Below are positions 6,134-6,224 of a stretch of 6,224 nt of DNA, piece by piece. How positions within the stretch are numbered: position 1 is the stretch's first letter; each line of letters starts with the position of its first letter. Made by a program: the position numbers and the translations under genes. A model generated the notes under the pieces. That model ran no database searches and was not told the DNA's origin. It saw nothing but the letters and a program-made list of their open reading frames with translations. The stretch is from positions 1 to 6,224 of the forward strand of contig JAJFMS010000229.1 in assembly GCA_020696885.1 (NCBI GenBank), written 5' to 3'. This stretch comes from Armatimonadota bacterium. Its GTDB lineage: Bacteria; Armatimonadota; SYMT01.

Positions 6134-6224
6134 ATGAGTTCAGCGTATCTGGAGCGGTACATCGAGCGCGTCGGGCTGGGCGAGATCTGGGCCAAGGTCC
6201 AGGCCGGGACTCGGCTGTCGTACG
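6134..6224 (+). CDS. mqnE: Probable aminofutalosine synthase MqnE, first 30 residues only
   Basis: The frame starts at ATG 6134, with AAGG (6124-6127) six bases upstream, and runs off the window after 30 codons. The visible sequence, MSSAYLERYIERVGLGEIW then AKVQAGTRLSY, matches the N-terminal helix and 'K-V-x-A-G-x-R-L-S/T' segment that opens MqnE/MqnC/CofH radical SAM enzymes, ahead of the CxxxCxxC cluster, which lies outside the window. MqnE joins chorismate-derived 3-[(1-carboxyvinyl)oxy]benzoate to S-adenosylmethionine, giving aminofutalosine in the cytoplasmic futalosine route to menaquinone. MqnC is the main alternative; thirty residues cannot fully separate them. It has its own promoter and looks unrelated to the pilin-like genes. 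Confidence 0.5.
   Translation, partial: MSSAYLERYIERVGLGEIWAKVQAGTRLSY

Noticed and set aside
1..6224. CRISPR arrays, insertion sequences, tRNA or rRNA genes
   Set aside because: No regularly spaced direct repeats of CRISPR length, no transposase-like frame or terminal inverted repeats, and no tRNA T-arm/CCA or rRNA signature were found on either strand.

Overview
The window reads as chromosomal DNA from a GC-rich bacterium. It holds three DUF1559-family pseudopilin-like proteins (prepilin N-terminus, '[16 protein letters not shown]' block, C-terminal H-X9-DG motif). It also has a LysM plus copper-amine-oxidase-like envelope protein and the start of a probable futalosine-pathway menaquinone gene. 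DUF1559 proteins are abundant in Planctomycetes, Verrucomicrobia and Armatimonadota, and the wording of this block most resembles Armatimonadota. That assignment is an inference from memory of the family, not from a search.

Layout. Positions 1-2022 (minus strand, running off the left edge) encode a secreted modular protein: signal peptide, two Ig-like domains, a long Pro/Ala/Lys linker, LysM, then a copper-amine-oxidase-N-like domain. Positions 2023-3177 are a divergent intergenic region of about 1.15 kb with no believable gene. It contains several hairpins, an inverted repeat and, at its right end, the promoter of the first pilin-like gene. Positions 3178-3984 (pilin-like 1), 3998-4252 (84-residue single-span membrane protein) and 4375-5052 (pilin-like 2) lie on the plus strand with no obvious terminator between them and may form one operon. 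A strong hairpin at 5103-5131 ends that unit. Pilin-like 3 (5296-5970) follows with its own promoter and its own terminator (5996-6038). The last gene begins at 6134 behind an extended -10 promoter and runs off the right edge; its first 30 residues look like MqnE.

How the parts fit together. The pilin-like proteins would be inserted in the inner membrane, cleaved by a prepilin peptidase and displayed on, or assembled into, a type II secretion/type IV pilus-like structure. The LysM protein would bind peptidoglycan on the same side of the membrane. This makes the window a cell-envelope locus next to a metabolic gene.

The most notable signal is regulatory. The promoters of pilin-like 1 and pilin-like 3 carry the same array of TTAA boxes, phased at 11 and 22 bp and placed 14 bp before a shared TGCTAA -10 element. 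The leaders around them are otherwise different. This looks like an operator for an OmpR/PhoB-family response regulator that controls a pseudopilin regulon.
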